DNA from: Rickettsiales bacterium
GTDB taxonomy: Bacteria > Pseudomonadota > Alphaproteobacteria > Rickettsiales > SXRF01
Reading direction: 5' to 3'
Assembly: GCA_021299465.1 (NCBI GenBank)
Contig: JAJTHB010000001.1
Span: 1-64,000, forward strand
Length of the DNA: 64,000 bases
Notes under the pieces: generated by a model
Told to the model about the DNA's origin: nothing
Databases searched by the model: none
What the model saw: only the letters and a program-made list of their open reading frames with translations
Part shown: positions 1-8,027 of the stretch, one piece after another
Layout: each line of letters starts with the position of its first letter
How positions within the stretch are numbered: the first letter of the stretch is position 1
Translations under genes and position numbers: made by a program

Positions 1-46
1 CCAAATCACGCGGGTGTACGGGGTAGCTGCTTGGTCTTGCCATCAT
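1..46 (-). CDS. N-terminal fragment of an unidentified protein, runs off the left edge
   Basis: Reading leftward from position 46, an ATG ATG start follows a strong AGGAGG ribosome binding site and opens a frame beginning MMARPSSYPVHPRDL that continues past the edge of the window. Only about 15 residues are visible and I do not recognise the family. It is divergent from the CobW-type GTPase gene. One of the two Zur-like palindromes lies just upstream of its ribosome binding site, so zinc-dependent control of this gene too is possible. That link is inference from position only. Confidence 0.5.
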   Translation of the reverse strand, partial: MMARPSSYPVHPRDL

Positions 47-58
47 GCCTCCTAAAAC

Positions 59-81
59 AATTTGTTATATTATTACAAATT
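59..81. promoter_or_regulatory. Zur-like palindromic operator, site 1
   Basis: A 23-bp near-perfect palindrome with AATTTGT and ACAAATT arms around an A/T core that contains TTATATTATTA. Only one pair of positions mismatches. It resembles the GTTATA-type boxes bound by the zinc regulator Zur in proteobacteria. It lies between a divergent partial gene and a CobW/ZigA-type gene, a classic Zur target. Confidence 0.6.
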
Positions 82-115
82 GCTTTACATGCAACTGGAA
101 TCGCTGCTAAAACCT

Positions 116-140
116 CTATTTGTTACAATATAACAAATAG
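116..140. promoter_or_regulatory. Zur-like palindromic operator, site 2
   Basis: A 25-bp palindrome with CTATTTGTTA and TAACAAATAG arms separated by five bases, ending 8 bp before the CobW-type start codon. It shares the TTTGTTA/TAACAAA core with site 1, 57 bp upstream. A repressor bound here would cover the ribosome-binding region and probably the promoter. The match to Zur boxes is judged from the half-site sequence and the neighbouring gene. Confidence 0.65.
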
Positions 141-148
141 AGGCAAGC

Positions 149-1348
149 ATGTTACCAGTTACCGTCCTTTCTGGCTTTTTAGGCGCAGGAAAAACCACAC
201 TTTTGAATCATATTCTCAACAACCGTGAAGGCCGCCGTGTGGCGGTCATCGTCAATGATATGAGCGAGGTGAATATCGATGCCGAGCTGGTAAAAAACGG
301 CGGCGCGGAACTCAGCCATACGCAGGAAAAACTCGTGGAGATGAGCAATGGCTGCATCTGCTGCACTCTGCGCGAGGATCTGCTGGTGGAGGTGGAACGC
401 CTCGCCAACGAAAATCGCTTCGATTATTTGTTGATTGAATCGACGGGGATTTCCGAGCCGCTGCCAGTAGCGGAAACCTTCACCTTCGAGGGCGAGGATG
501 GCAAGAGCCTATCACACATCGCCAAGCTCGACACGATGGTGACGGTGGTAGATGCATTTAACTTCCTGCGCGATTATGGATCGCAGGACACACTCATCCA
601 GCGCGGCGAAGCGATGGGTGAAGCTGATGAGCGCACGGTGGTTGACCTGATTAACGAGCAGATTGAATTCTGCGATGTCATCGTGGTGAATAAGTCTGAT
701 CTGGTGAGTGGTGAGGATTTGCAGCGGCTGATTGCGATCCTGAATACGCTGAACCCACGCGCCAAAATCGTCCCCGCCGAGTTCGGTAAGGTAGAATTGG
801 ATCAGGTGCTTGGCACTGGCCTGTTTAACTTTGAGCAAGCCGAGCAAGCGCCGGGCTGGATGAAAGAACTGCGCGGCGAGCATGTGCCAGAAACCGAGGA
901 ATATGGCATTTCGAGCTTCGTGTATCGCGCACGCCGCCCGTTCCACCCAGAGCGTTTCAAGCGGCTGATTGATAGCGAGTGGCCGGGTGTGATTCGGTCT
1001 AAAGGATTTTTCTGGCTTGCCAGCCGCTATGATTATGCGGGGAACTGGTCGCAGGCGGGTGCCGTGTGCCGCAACGAGATGGCCGGAAAATGGTGGGATG
1101 CTGTGCCGAAGGAAAACTGGCCAGAACACCCAGAAGCACGCGCAGGCATTAAAAAATACTTCCAAGGCGAGCATGGCGACCGTAGGCAGGAAATGGTGCT
1201 GATCGGCGTGGGCATGGATAAGGAAAAGCTCACCGCCATGTTCGATGGGGCATTGCTCACCAATGAAGAAATGCGAAAAGGCAAAATCGGCTGGAAGCAG
1301 CTGCCTGATCCGTTCCCCGTCTGGGGCGCAAACAAGCAGGCAGCGTAA
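149..1348 (+). CDS. zigA: CobW/ZigA-family GTP-binding zinc chaperone
   Basis: A 399-residue COG0523-family GTPase thought to deliver zinc to client enzymes when zinc is scarce. The Walker A loop GFLGAGKTT is at residues 9-17. The metal-binding CxCC motif, in the context SNGCICC, is at residues 69-72. The NKSD guanine-specificity motif follows, and a CobW C-terminal domain fills the second half. The ATG at 149 has AGAGG upstream. Two Zur-like palindromes precede it. Its stop overlaps the start of a DUF1826 gene, a common partner of zinc-regulated COG0523 genes. The exact client is unknown, so the symbol is a family-level call. Confidence 0.85.
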   Translation: MLPVTVLSGFLGAGKTTLLNHILNNREGRRVAVIVNDMSEVNIDAELVKNGGAELSHTQEKLVEMSNGCICCTLREDLLVEVERLANENRFDYLLIESTGISEPLPVAETFTFEGEDGKSLSHIAKLDTMVTVVDAFNFLRDYGSQDTLIQRGEAMGEADERTVVDLINEQIEFCDVIVVNKSDLVSGEDLQRLIAILNTLNPRAKIVPAEFGKVELDQVLGTGLFNFEQAEQAPGWMKELRGEHVPETEEYGISSFVYRARRPFHPERFKRLIDSEWPGVIRSKGFFWLASRYDYAGNWSQAGAVCRNEMAGKWWDAVPKENWPEHPEARAGIKKYFQGEHGDRRQEMVLIGVGMDKEKLTAMFDGALLTNEEMRKGKIGWKQLPDPFPVWGANKQAA

Positions 1349-1986
1349 TGAGTGCGTTGGCAAAAGCGACGCTCTGGCAGGATAACTGCTATTTTGTCAG
1401 CCAACCTGAGAAACTGGACATCATCCGTGAACGCCATATCAACCTTGCGGTTTGGCAGCGTCCTGTTGATCCGACCATGCTGCCGATTATCCATTGGCTG
1501 GCGAAAGAGCCGTTTGAACTGGAATATAAGACGGATGTGGAGGATGTATCGCAAAGTCTGCACAAACACATCACTGCACCGCTGGAATTTGAGCAGTCTC
1601 GCTATCGCCTGATTGCCGATATTAAGCGCTTGGCGGTGATGTTTGCTGACTATGCTGTTACGCGCTACGTTCGCCTGATCGTGGAATCTGTGCATGACGT
1701 ACCTTGCCCGAAATTTCATCAGGATAACGTGCCGCTGCGCCTTATCTGCACCTATGCAGGCGCAGGTACAGAGTGGTTGGAGAATAGCAACGTCAACACC
1801 CATGCCGATTGCTGCGGTGGCTCGATGGTGCGGGACACATCGCGCATCCAGCAGTTAAAGCCGTTTGAGGTGGCACTTATGAAAGGCAAGCTCTGGCCGA
1901 AGAATGACATAGGTATTTATCACCGCTCGCCCAAACCAGATGCCAACCAGCCAAGGCTGGTGGTGAAGATGGATGTTGCTGATTAG
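1348..1986 (+). CDS. DUF1826 domain-containing protein
   Basis: A 212-residue protein whose start codon overlaps the stop of the CobW-type gene (TAATG), so the two are translationally coupled. The sequence fits DUF1826: an N-terminal region with W-R-P and PxxxxxHWL patterns, then a conserved C-terminal core with CPKFHQDNVPLRLICTYAGAGTEW. That core resembles a small iron- or 2-oxoglutarate-enzyme-like fold through its HxD and the later ARG/LYS positions, but this is impression only. DUF1826 genes recur beside Zur-controlled COG0523 GTPases, so a role in zinc limitation is likely while the reaction is unknown. Confidence 0.8.
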   Translation: MSALAKATLWQDNCYFVSQPEKLDIIRERHINLAVWQRPVDPTMLPIIHWLAKEPFELEYKTDVEDVSQSLHKHITAPLEFEQSRYRLIADIKRLAVMFADYAVTRYVRLIVESVHDVPCPKFHQDNVPLRLICTYAGAGTEWLENSNVNTHADCCGGSMVRDTSRIQQLKPFEVALMKGKLWPKNDIGIYHRSPKPDANQPRLVVKMDVAD

Positions 1987-2472
1987 TTAGTATTCGCTGG
2001 CGAGCATGATCGTCAGCACGCGGGTGGCTTCCTGTTTCAAACCAACTGGTCGGCGCGTGCGGAGTTCGGCCTGCTTGGGGATGACAATTTCACCCTCAAA
2101 GTTTCGCCGGATGGCTCCACGTTTTATGATTCGCTGAAGATGCTGGCAGGCAGTGGCCGTGCGGCGGTGAAAGCCAATGGCGCAGGCCTAAGCGCGGCAG
2201 GCACCACGCAAGGCACCGCCACGGCGATTGCCAAGCAAACCAACCAGTTCACCACGGTGGGCGCTGGGCAAGGCGCAATCCTGCCTTCACCAGAGCAAGG
2301 CGAATTCATCTTCGTGGCCAATGCCGGGGCAAACGCACTGAACGTCTATCCCGCCACCGGCCACAGCATTAACGCACTCGCCAACAACGCCGCATTCTCG
2401 CTGGCGGTGGGCAAGAACGCCCTGTTTTGGGCGGCCACCACCAGCAAATGGTACGCAAATTTATCAGCTTAA
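1987..2472 (+). pseudogene. 5'-truncated phage tail-type protein (DUF2793-like) remnant
   Basis: The frame is open from 1987 to the stop at 2470-2472. The part upstream of the first ATG (2140) reads as coding: FQTNWSARAEFGLLGDDNF then TLKVSPDGSTFYDSLK, the signature core of DUF2793 phage tail or fibre proteins. The rest is a Gly/Ala-rich beta-type tail ending WYANLSA. The usual N-terminal part is missing and the frame abuts the DUF1826 stop codon. The gene therefore seems to have lost its 5' end when the zinc genes and the phage region were joined. A 110-residue product could in principle start at 2140. Confidence 0.6.
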
Positions 2473-2482
2473 AGGAGGATTT

Positions 2483-2654
2483 ATGGCTTCGGCTTTCGCT
2501 TATCAAATGGTGTTCAATGATTCACTGGCGCAGGAGTTCCGTAAAATCCTGACGAAGCCCCCTTAGTGGGGGAAATGGAAACTCACATACGACGCTCGAT
2601 GAAGCATTAGACCGCTATCAAATAGCAGATCAATCACAACTGGCCGCCCTCTGA
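2483..2654 (+). pseudogene. small phage gene interrupted by a frameshift at a CCCCC/GGGGG palindrome
   Basis: After an excellent AAAGGAGGA ribosome binding site, the ATG at 2483 opens 27 codons (MASAFAYQMVFND...) ending in TAG at 2566. Coding-like sequence continues in the +1 frame with NGNSHTTLDEALDRYQIAD and ends LAAL at the TGA at 2652-2654. The break coincides with CCCCC-TTAGT-GGGGG (2558-2572). This looks like a small phage gene broken by a short palindromic insertion. A programmed frameshift is an alternative. The family is not recognised. Confidence 0.45.
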
Positions 2655-2666
2655 GGCGGCCTTTTT
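2642..2666 (+). terminator. Rho-independent terminator
   Basis: GGCCGCC and GGCGGCC arms around a six-base loop, followed by TTTTT. It overlaps the end of the interrupted small phage gene and precedes the lysis genes, so it would end transcription from the tail gene. Confidence 0.75.
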
Positions 2667-2681
2667 CGTTTTGGGGAAATT

Positions 2682-2864
2682 ATGACACACGAAAAGGAAG
2701 CTGAAGACTTGGACGTGCATGTGGCCGTGTGCGCGGAGCGTTACAAGGCGCTGGAATATAGGCTGGATCGCATCGAGCGGGTGCTGTGGTGGTCAACCAC
2801 CATCCTCATGACCGGCATGGGCGGCATCATTTTCAAACTCATCACATTACGGGGGATTTTATGA
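2682..2864 (+). CDS. small phage membrane protein, haemolysin XhlA-like
   Basis: A 60-residue protein with a charged, helical first half (residues 1-33, with the pattern LEYRLDRIERVLWW) and one hydrophobic segment (about 34-58). This is the shape of XhlA-type proteins that act with holins during phage lysis. Its stop overlaps the ATG of the following holin-type gene (ATGA), and an endolysin follows that, which supports a lysis role. The family assignment rests on architecture and context, not on a diagnostic motif. Confidence 0.55.
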   Translation: MTHEKEAEDLDVHVAVCAERYKALEYRLDRIERVLWWSTTILMTGMGGIIFKLITLRGIL

Positions 2865-3286
2865 TCACACTTCTCGGTGCCATTGTTGGTTTTATCAGCG
2901 CGGCGTTTCCCGACCTGTTGAAGCTGTTCAAGGATAGTCAGGACAGGAAGCACGAGCTGACGATCCTGCGCCTGCAAATGGAGCAACAGGCGCAAGGCCA
3001 CGCCAACCGGCTGGAGGAAATCCATGTGCAGGCGGATATTGCCGAAAGCCGCGCCCTCTACAAAACCTTCTATTCCGGCATTCGCTGGGTGGATGCGCTG
3101 AATGGCACGGTGCGCCCGGTGATCGCGTACAGCTTCTTCGCTCTGTATGCGGTGGTGAAGGTGATGCAATTCTCCGCTGATCTGCCGTGGCTGCTGTGGA
3201 CGGAAGAAGATCAGGCGATTTTCGCAGGCATCATCAGCTTTTATTTCGGCCAGCGTGCCATGACGAAAGTGCGGGGTGGAAAATGA
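2861..3286 (+). CDS. phage holin-type membrane protein (holin of 3 TMs family-like)
   Basis: A 141-residue protein. I chose the ATG at 2861, which overlaps the previous stop and follows a GGGGG stretch, over upstream in-frame starts that would embed it in the preceding gene. Residues 1-20 are hydrophobic (MITLLGAIVGFISAAF). A charged coiled-coil stretch follows (about 25-60), then two hydrophobic segments (about 85-105 and 118-135). This layout matches phage 3-TM holins. It is followed with a 4-bp overlap by an endolysin gene, so it probably forms the membrane hole that releases the endolysin. Confidence 0.65.
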   Translation: MITLLGAIVGFISAAFPDLLKLFKDSQDRKHELTILRLQMEQQAQGHANRLEEIHVQADIAESRALYKTFYSGIRWVDALNGTVRPVIAYSFFALYAVVKVMQFSADLPWLLWTEEDQAIFAGIISFYFGQRAMTKVRGGK

Positions 3287-3729
3287 GGCACGTCACACAG
3301 GAAGGCCTGAGCCTGATTAAGCGCTTCGAGGGCTTTTCTCCGACGATCTATCCGGACGCAGCAGGCCTGCCCACGATTGGCTACGGGCATTTGCTGCGTC
3401 CCGGTGAAACGGAGATGTTCCGGCGCGGTATCAGCCACGAGGCTGCTATCGCGCTATTGATCAAAGACGTGGAAGCCGCCGAGCGTTCGGTGCTGCGCCT
3501 GATCACCGTGCCACTTACCAACGGCCAATTCGATGCGCTGGTGTCGTTCACATTCAATCTGGGCGGTGGTGCGCTTCAACGCTCCACCCTCCGCCGCAAG
3601 GTCAACCGCGAAGAACATGACGATGTGCCAGCCGAATTCCTACGCTGGGTCTGGGCTGGCGGGAAGAAGCTGCGCGGGCTGGTTAGGCGGAGAGAGGCGG
3701 AATTACTACTATATCAGAGCGTATACTAA
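3283..3729 (+). CDS. phage endolysin, GH24 lysozyme (muramidase)
   Basis: A 148-residue T4/lambdoid-type lysozyme that cleaves the glycan strands of peptidoglycan. The catalytic triad has the usual spacing: Glu16 (KRFEGF), Asp25 (YPDAAG) and Thr31 (LPTIGYGH). The later NLGGGAL and GLVRRREAE motifs are typical of the family C-terminal lobe. The ATG at 3283 overlaps the holin stop. There is no signal peptide, so export depends on the holin. It appears complete although the surrounding prophage is decayed. Confidence 0.9.
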   Translation: MRHVTQEGLSLIKRFEGFSPTIYPDAAGLPTIGYGHLLRPGETEMFRRGISHEAAIALLIKDVEAAERSVLRLITVPLTNGQFDALVSFTFNLGGGALQRSTLRRKVNREEHDDVPAEFLRWVWAGGKKLRGLVRRREAELLLYQSVY

Positions 3730-3741
3730 AGAATTCTCAAC

Positions 3742-3768
3742 CTTACACCGATGTCATGTGTGTGTAAG
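3742..3768 (+). promoter_or_regulatory. 27-bp response-regulator-type box, copy 1 (cfa operon)
   Basis: CTTACA-CCGA-TGTCAT-GTGTG-TGTAAG, ending 57 bp before the cfa start. The same spaced pattern occurs at 10341 and 11871. TGTCAT and TGTAAG start 11 bp apart, typical of OmpR/PhoB-family direct repeats, and CTTACA is the inverse of TGTAAG. I infer it is the operator of the OmpR-type regulator encoded at 8277. Confidence 0.65.
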
Positions 3769-3825
3769 GCCATCAGATACCTCAGATGTGCAAGATAAGG
3801 AAAATAACTGAGGTTCGATAGACAT

Positions 3826-4995
3826 ATGCTTAATAACGGTATCACGACATTATTTATCAATGCACTTGAAAAAAGCCAGTTTGGTCGTTTGCACCTGGAA
3901 TTTCCCGATGGAGAATCGCGTTGCTTTTTTGGTTCAAACGAAGGTCCAACAGCACATCTGAAGCTTCATGATTTTTCGGTTATCCGTGCCATAGCCACAG
4001 GCGGCGATGTTGCCTTAGCTGAAACCTATCGTGACGGATTGTGGGACAGCGACGATTTAGGTGCGCTGATTCTTTATGGACTAATAAATAATGACAACCT
4101 GTCTAAATACATTAATGGCACGCGTATTCGTCGCGCAACCCATCATTTCCAGAATTTCATGCGTCGCAATAGCTACAAAGGCAGCATGCGTAATATATCG
4201 GCGCATTATGATCTGGGAAATGATTTTTATGCATTATGGCTTGATGAGGGAATGACTTATTCTTCTGCGCTATTTTTGAATGAAGAAGAATCGCTTTATG
4301 AAGCTCAGAATAACAAATATGATAGGCTTTTAAGCAGAATCGGATTCACCTCCCAGAGCGTATTGGAAATTGGGTGTGGCTGGGGTGGTTTTGCCGAACG
4401 CACCGTAACGCAGACAGATCATAAACTACGCGCAATTACTCTTTCTCCGGCGCAGTGTGAATATGCGCATCAGCGACTTTCCAAACATCGCAGGCGTGCC
4501 AATATCCAGCTTCAGGATTACAGAGACCAACATGGGCGTTACGACTCGATTGTTTCGATTGAAATGTTTGAAGCGGTGGGCGAACGATATTGGCCGGTTT
4601 ATTTTCGCAAGGCAAAGCAATTGCTTGCGGCTCACGGGCGGCTTCTCATGCAAACCATTACCATTGATGATGCCTATTTTAATGCTTATCGAAAGCAGGG
4701 CGATGCCATTCGTCAGCTTATATTCCCCGGTGGAATCTTGCCAAGCGAGCTGCGTCTCAAGCAAGTGGCACAAAACAACGGGCTTATAATTACCGATCGC
4801 TACGAGTTCGGGCAACACTACGCACGCACATTAGAGCATTGGCTATCGCGTTTTAATGCTCAAGAAGCAGTCATTCTGGCTCAAGGTAAAGATCAGCGGT
4901 TTGTTCGTCTGTGGCGCTATTATCTCGCTTCATGCATCGCTGCTTTTCGTTGTGGCCGCACCAATGTTGTTCAACTGGAGCTTAGCCATGCGTAA
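3826..4995 (+). CDS. cfa: cyclopropane-fatty-acid-phospholipid synthase family protein
   Basis: A 389-residue SAM-dependent methyltransferase that adds a methylene across double bonds of phospholipid acyl chains. The CFA hallmark ISAHYDLGNDFYALWLD lies near residue 125, the SAM loop LEIGCGWGG at about 180, and SIEMFEAVG at about 245. FPGGILPS and the C-terminal LSRFN are also conserved. Acyl-chain methylases that initiate furan fatty acid formation share this fold, and the chalcone-isomerase-like, DUF3833, MFS and SDR neighbours also occur in such clusters, so the exact product is open. It heads an operon behind the 27-bp box at 3742. Confidence 0.88.
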   Translation: MLNNGITTLFINALEKSQFGRLHLEFPDGESRCFFGSNEGPTAHLKLHDFSVIRAIATGGDVALAETYRDGLWDSDDLGALILYGLINNDNLSKYINGTRIRRATHHFQNFMRRNSYKGSMRNISAHYDLGNDFYALWLDEGMTYSSALFLNEEESLYEAQNNKYDRLLSRIGFTSQSVLEIGCGWGGFAERTVTQTDHKLRAITLSPAQCEYAHQRLSKHRRRANIQLQDYRDQHGRYDSIVSIEMFEAVGERYWPVYFRKAKQLLAAHGRLLMQTITIDDAYFNAYRKQGDAIRQLIFPGGILPSELRLKQVAQNNGLIITDRYEFGQHYARTLEHWLSRFNAQEAVILAQGKDQRFVRLWRYYLASCIAAFRCGRTNVVQLELSHA

Positions 4996-5512
4996 TCTTT
5001 TAATCCTGCTGTATATTTCTCTGACCTTCTTTTCTGAATCTGCACAGGCTGGCAGCCAGCCGATTTTACAGCATGTTCCTGAAGCACAGAAAGTGGGGTC
5101 TGGCCGCTTAAGTTTTTTCATCTGGGATGTGTATGATGCCAAGCTATATGCCCCCAGTGAGCGCTATGATTCCAGCGAACCTTTTGCATTAAAACTTTCA
5201 TACCTGATTGATCTGAAAGGCGCGGATATTGCCGAGCGCTCGGTTGAGGAAATGCGAAAGCAAGACTTTAAGGACGAGGCCAAGCTGAAAGCATGGCAGC
5301 AGGCAATGGAAAAGATTTTCCCGGATGTGAAAGAAGGTAATACGCTAACTGGCATTCGTGATGCGAATGGTCGGTCGCTATTTTATCTGGACGATGTTTT
5401 GATTGGCAGCGTTGAAGACGAAGCCTTTACCAACCGCTTTTTTGCCATTTGGCTTGATCAAAAAACGTCTGAACCTGCGCTGCGTAAAAAACTGTTGGGG
5501 ATCGAACAATGA
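4988..5512 (+). CDS. chalcone isomerase-like periplasmic protein
   Basis: A 174-residue protein. The ATG at 4988 overlaps the cfa stop by 8 bp. A longer frame from 4856 would sit inside cfa and is rejected. Residues 1-21 form a signal peptide ending in AQA. The mature part has the VGSGRLSFFIWDVYDAKLY pattern of the bacterial chalcone-isomerase-like domain. No flavonoid chemistry is implied: in bacteria this fold commonly sits beside cfa and probably binds fatty-acid-like ligands in the periplasm. It is translationally coupled to cfa upstream and to the transporter downstream (ATGA). Confidence 0.78.
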   Translation: MRNLLILLYISLTFFSESAQAGSQPILQHVPEAQKVGSGRLSFFIWDVYDAKLYAPSERYDSSEPFALKLSYLIDLKGADIAERSVEEMRKQDFKDEAKLKAWQQAMEKIFPDVKEGNTLTGIRDANGRSLFYLDDVLIGSVEDEAFTNRFFAIWLDQKTSEPALRKKLLGIEQ

Positions 5513-6798
5513 CCATACAGCGCTTCAGTCTTCTGAACTATGGGTTGTTGGCATTTCCGATCGCATTTGCTGGTTTGCCGATTTATATTCATGCTCCCGA
5601 TTTTTATGCAACAGAGCTTGGTATACCTCTCGCATCTATTGGTTTTGTCTTGTTGCTCCTGCGCGTGATTGATGCGATTCAAGATCCGATTATCGGCACC
5701 TTGAGCGACCGTTTCCACCGCCAGCGTTTTAGCATTGTTTTAATTGGTATCGTGTTGCTTGGCGTGGGATTCTGGATGGTATTTCATCCCAATCCTGCTT
5801 ATCCGCTGACTTGGCTTGCAGTGAGCATGATAGTTTGCACCACCGGCTTTAGTATAACGATTATTAATCTGCAGGCGGCGGGGGGATTATGGCGGGTTTC
5901 ATCTGAGGAACGCACGCGCGTTGCCAGTGTGCGCGAGGCGCTTGGGCTGATTGGATTGCTTGCAGCATCTGTTATTCCAGCGGTACTTGTGCAGCGCTAT
6001 CAACCAGCACATGCCTTTCATCTGCTGACGCTGCTATACCTGCCAATTCTGGGTGCATGCGCTTTTGTTTTTTTTCGCTGGCTGCGTGATGCACGCCTTG
6101 CCAGACCGGAATCTTCACTTCCCATCACGTTTAGCGAGCTTTGGAATACGGCCTGGCTAAGACGTTTCATGCTTGTGTATGGGCTGAGCACCTTTGCGTC
6201 GTCCATTCCCGGCGTGCTGGTTTTATTCTTTATTCGCGATCATCTGCAAGCCGAGGAGCAGACCGGATTATTTCTGCTTCTATATTTCCTCAGCGGTGCA
6301 CTCGCCATGCCATTATGGCAAAAAATCGCCCGCAAGCGCAGCAAGCATTATGCATGGTGCATGAGCATGGCGCTCGCATGCCTCACCTTTGTCTGGGCAT
6401 TTATGCTTGCCCCCGGCGACATCTGGGCTTTTGCCGCCATTTGCCTGCTTTCGGGCATTGCATTCGGGGCAGATTTGGCACTGCCTCCTGCTATTATCGC
6501 GGATCACATTGCTATCATGCGCCATGAACGTGCTGCCAGCCGTTACTATGCGCTGCTTGCCTTTTTTTCAAAAGCAGCTTTGGCGCTAGCCACGGGTATC
6601 ATGCTGCCCGCGCTTGGCTTGGCTGGATACCAGCCCGGACATATCGATCATTCCGGAGCGCTTCCCATCGCTTATGCACTGATTCCCTGCATGATCAAAC
6701 TCAGCGCAGCACTGTTGCTGATGCTCAGTCCAATTCTAACCAAAGGAGAAAATCATGAAAAAAATCTTATTCGCTATCGGAGTCGTTATGCTGCTTAG
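5509..6798 (+). CDS. MFS transporter, GPH/MFS_2-type
   Basis: A 429-residue polytopic membrane protein with about 12 hydrophobic segments. The cytoplasmic loop signature DPIIGTLSDRF near residue 60 marks the GPH-like MFS_2 group. The start overlaps the previous stop (ATGA). Transporters of this group are a regular member of cfa-associated lipid-modification clusters, but the substrate is unknown. A lysophospholipid or fatty-acid-related cargo would fit the neighbours. The 3' end overlaps the DUF3833 gene by 44 bp. Confidence 0.8.
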   Translation: MTIQRFSLLNYGLLAFPIAFAGLPIYIHAPDFYATELGIPLASIGFVLLLLRVIDAIQDPIIGTLSDRFHRQRFSIVLIGIVLLGVGFWMVFHPNPAYPLTWLAVSMIVCTTGFSITIINLQAAGGLWRVSSEERTRVASVREALGLIGLLAASVIPAVLVQRYQPAHAFHLLTLLYLPILGACAFVFFRWLRDARLARPESSLPITFSELWNTAWLRRFMLVYGLSTFASSIPGVLVLFFIRDHLQAEEQTGLFLLLYFLSGALAMPLWQKIARKRSKHYAWCMSMALACLTFVWAFMLAPGDIWAFAAICLLSGIAFGADLALPPAIIADHIAIMRHERAASRYYALLAFFSKAALALATGIMLPALGLAGYQPGHIDHSGALPIAYALIPCMIKLSAALLLMLSPILTKGENHEKNLIRYRSRYAA

Positions 6799-7279
6799 CG
6801 CGTGTTCCGGCATCGACGGAAAAAAATACATCGATGCAAAGCCGAAATTTGATCTTAAAGCCTATTTCACAGGTTCGATCAAGGCATGGGGGATTGTGCA
6901 GGATCGATCCGGCAATGTTGTCAGCCGGTTTGATATAACCATGAAAGGAACATGGGAAGGCAATCGCGGCACGCTAGTAGAAGATTTTGTTTATTATGAC
7001 GGAACGAAGCAGCAACGTATCTGGAAGATTCTTGATCGCGGCGATGGCACCTATCAAGGGCTTGCAGATGACATTATTGACAAGGCAGAAGGCATCAGCT
7101 TCGGTAATGCCGGACAATGGACTTATGTCATGGATTTACCGGTAGGTGATACCACCTATCGCCTGAAGTTTGATGACTGGATGTGGGCAATGAATGATGG
7201 CGTGCTCATGAACCGCTCCTACATGAAAAAATTTGGTTTTACAGTGGCTGAAATTACCATTTTTATGCAGAAGCAGTAA
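6755..7279 (+). CDS. DUF3833 family lipoprotein
   Basis: A 174-residue predicted lipoprotein: a short basic N-terminus, a hydrophobic core, and the lipobox LLSAC with Cys17 as the acylation site. The body has the DUF3833 pattern (YFTGSIKAWGIVQDRSGNVVSRF, DGTYQGLADDI and a C-terminal LMNRSYMKKFG). DUF3833 genes occur almost only in cfa-linked clusters. An AAAGGAG ribosome binding site lies 6 bp before the ATG, inside the end of the MFS gene. The function is not known. A lipocalin-like lipid-binding role is a reasonable guess from the beta-rich sequence. Confidence 0.82.
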   Translation: MKKILFAIGVVMLLSACSGIDGKKYIDAKPKFDLKAYFTGSIKAWGIVQDRSGNVVSRFDITMKGTWEGNRGTLVEDFVYYDGTKQQRIWKILDRGDGTYQGLADDIIDKAEGISFGNAGQWTYVMDLPVGDTTYRLKFDDWMWAMNDGVLMNRSYMKKFGFTVAEITIFMQKQ

Positions 7280-7280
7280 C

Positions 7281-8027
7281 ATGACTACGCTCGCCACCCA
7301 TAGCTGGATTATTGGTGCAAGTAGCGGCATTGGCGAAGCGCTGGCAAGAGAGCTGGCTGCGCGGGGTGAAACTGTTTGCGTTTCTGCGCGTAGTGTCGAT
7401 GCGCTTGATACGCTGGTTTCATCCTTAAATGGTGAAGGTCATATGGCGCTACCGCTGGATGTTTCAAGCCACAAAGCAGTTTTACACGCGGCACACCGTT
7501 TGCGGGCTGAATTTCCCCGGATTGACAGGGTGATTTTCATGGCGGGGCTTTATACGCCAATGTCGTTTGGATCTATGAATCTTGAGGAGGCAGAGCGTAT
7601 CATTAAGGTGAACCTTACAAGCTCCATCTATGTTATTGAGGCAGTGCTGCCTGCGCTGCTTGCTCAGGGTGGCGGTCAGATTGCTTTGTGCGCGAGCGTT
7701 GCCGGCTATCGCGGATTGCCCAAAAGCCAGCCTTACGGAGCCACGAAAGCAGGGCTCATTAACCTTGCTGAAAGTTTGGCGGCTGAAGTGCCCGGGCAGA
7801 TAGATGTGCGCGTGATCAATCCTGGCTTTGTTGAATCCCGTCTAACGGACAAAAACGATTTTAATATGCCCATGCGTATTTCACCTGAGAAAGCTGCCAG
7901 AGCGATTGCAGATGGCCTTGATAAACGGGGATTTGAAATCCATTTTCCGAAAGCCTTCACACGGACAATGAAGCTACTATCGATACTACCGAACTGGCTT
8001 TATTTTACTTTGATGCGGAGGCGATAA
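7281..8027 (+). CDS. short-chain dehydrogenase/reductase (SDR)
   Basis: A 248-residue classical SDR. The nucleotide-binding loop GASSGIGEA is near residues 12-20, and NVNLTSS-like (VNLTSS) precedes the catalytic part. The Tyr-x3-Lys pair is Tyr152-Lys156 (PYGATKAG). NPGFVESRLTDK follows. I chose the ATG at 7281, two bases after the DUF3833 stop, over an upstream in-frame start. An SDR commonly closes cfa clusters and may reduce or oxidise a modified acyl chain. The substrate cannot be told from sequence. Confidence 0.85.
   Translation: MTTLATHSWIIGASSGIGEALARELAARGETVCVSARSVDALDTLVSSLNGEGHMALPLDVSSHKAVLHAAHRLRAEFPRIDRVIFMAGLYTPMSFGSMNLEEAERIIKVNLTSSIYVIEAVLPALLAQGGGQIALCASVAGYRGLPKSQPYGATKAGLINLAESLAAEVPGQIDVRVINPGFVESRLTDKNDFNMPMRISPEKAARAIADGLDKRGFEIHFPKAFTRTMKLLSILPNWLYFTLMRRR

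Noticed and set aside
512-1803. Long minus-strand frames over the CobW and DUF1826 genes
   Set aside because: They lie fully antisense to well-supported genes and have no recognisable domain.
2786-2860. N-terminal extension of the holin gene (His-rich)
   Set aside because: It is an out-of-frame reading of the preceding small membrane gene. The ATG at 2861 fits the ATGA coupling.
4426-4818. Minus-strand frame inside cfa
   Set aside because: It is antisense to the catalytic core of a strongly supported gene and has no independent evidence.
4856-4987. Upstream extension of the chalcone-isomerase-like gene
   Set aside because: It would lie inside cfa. The ATG at 4988 gives a proper signal peptide and the usual 8-bp coupling.
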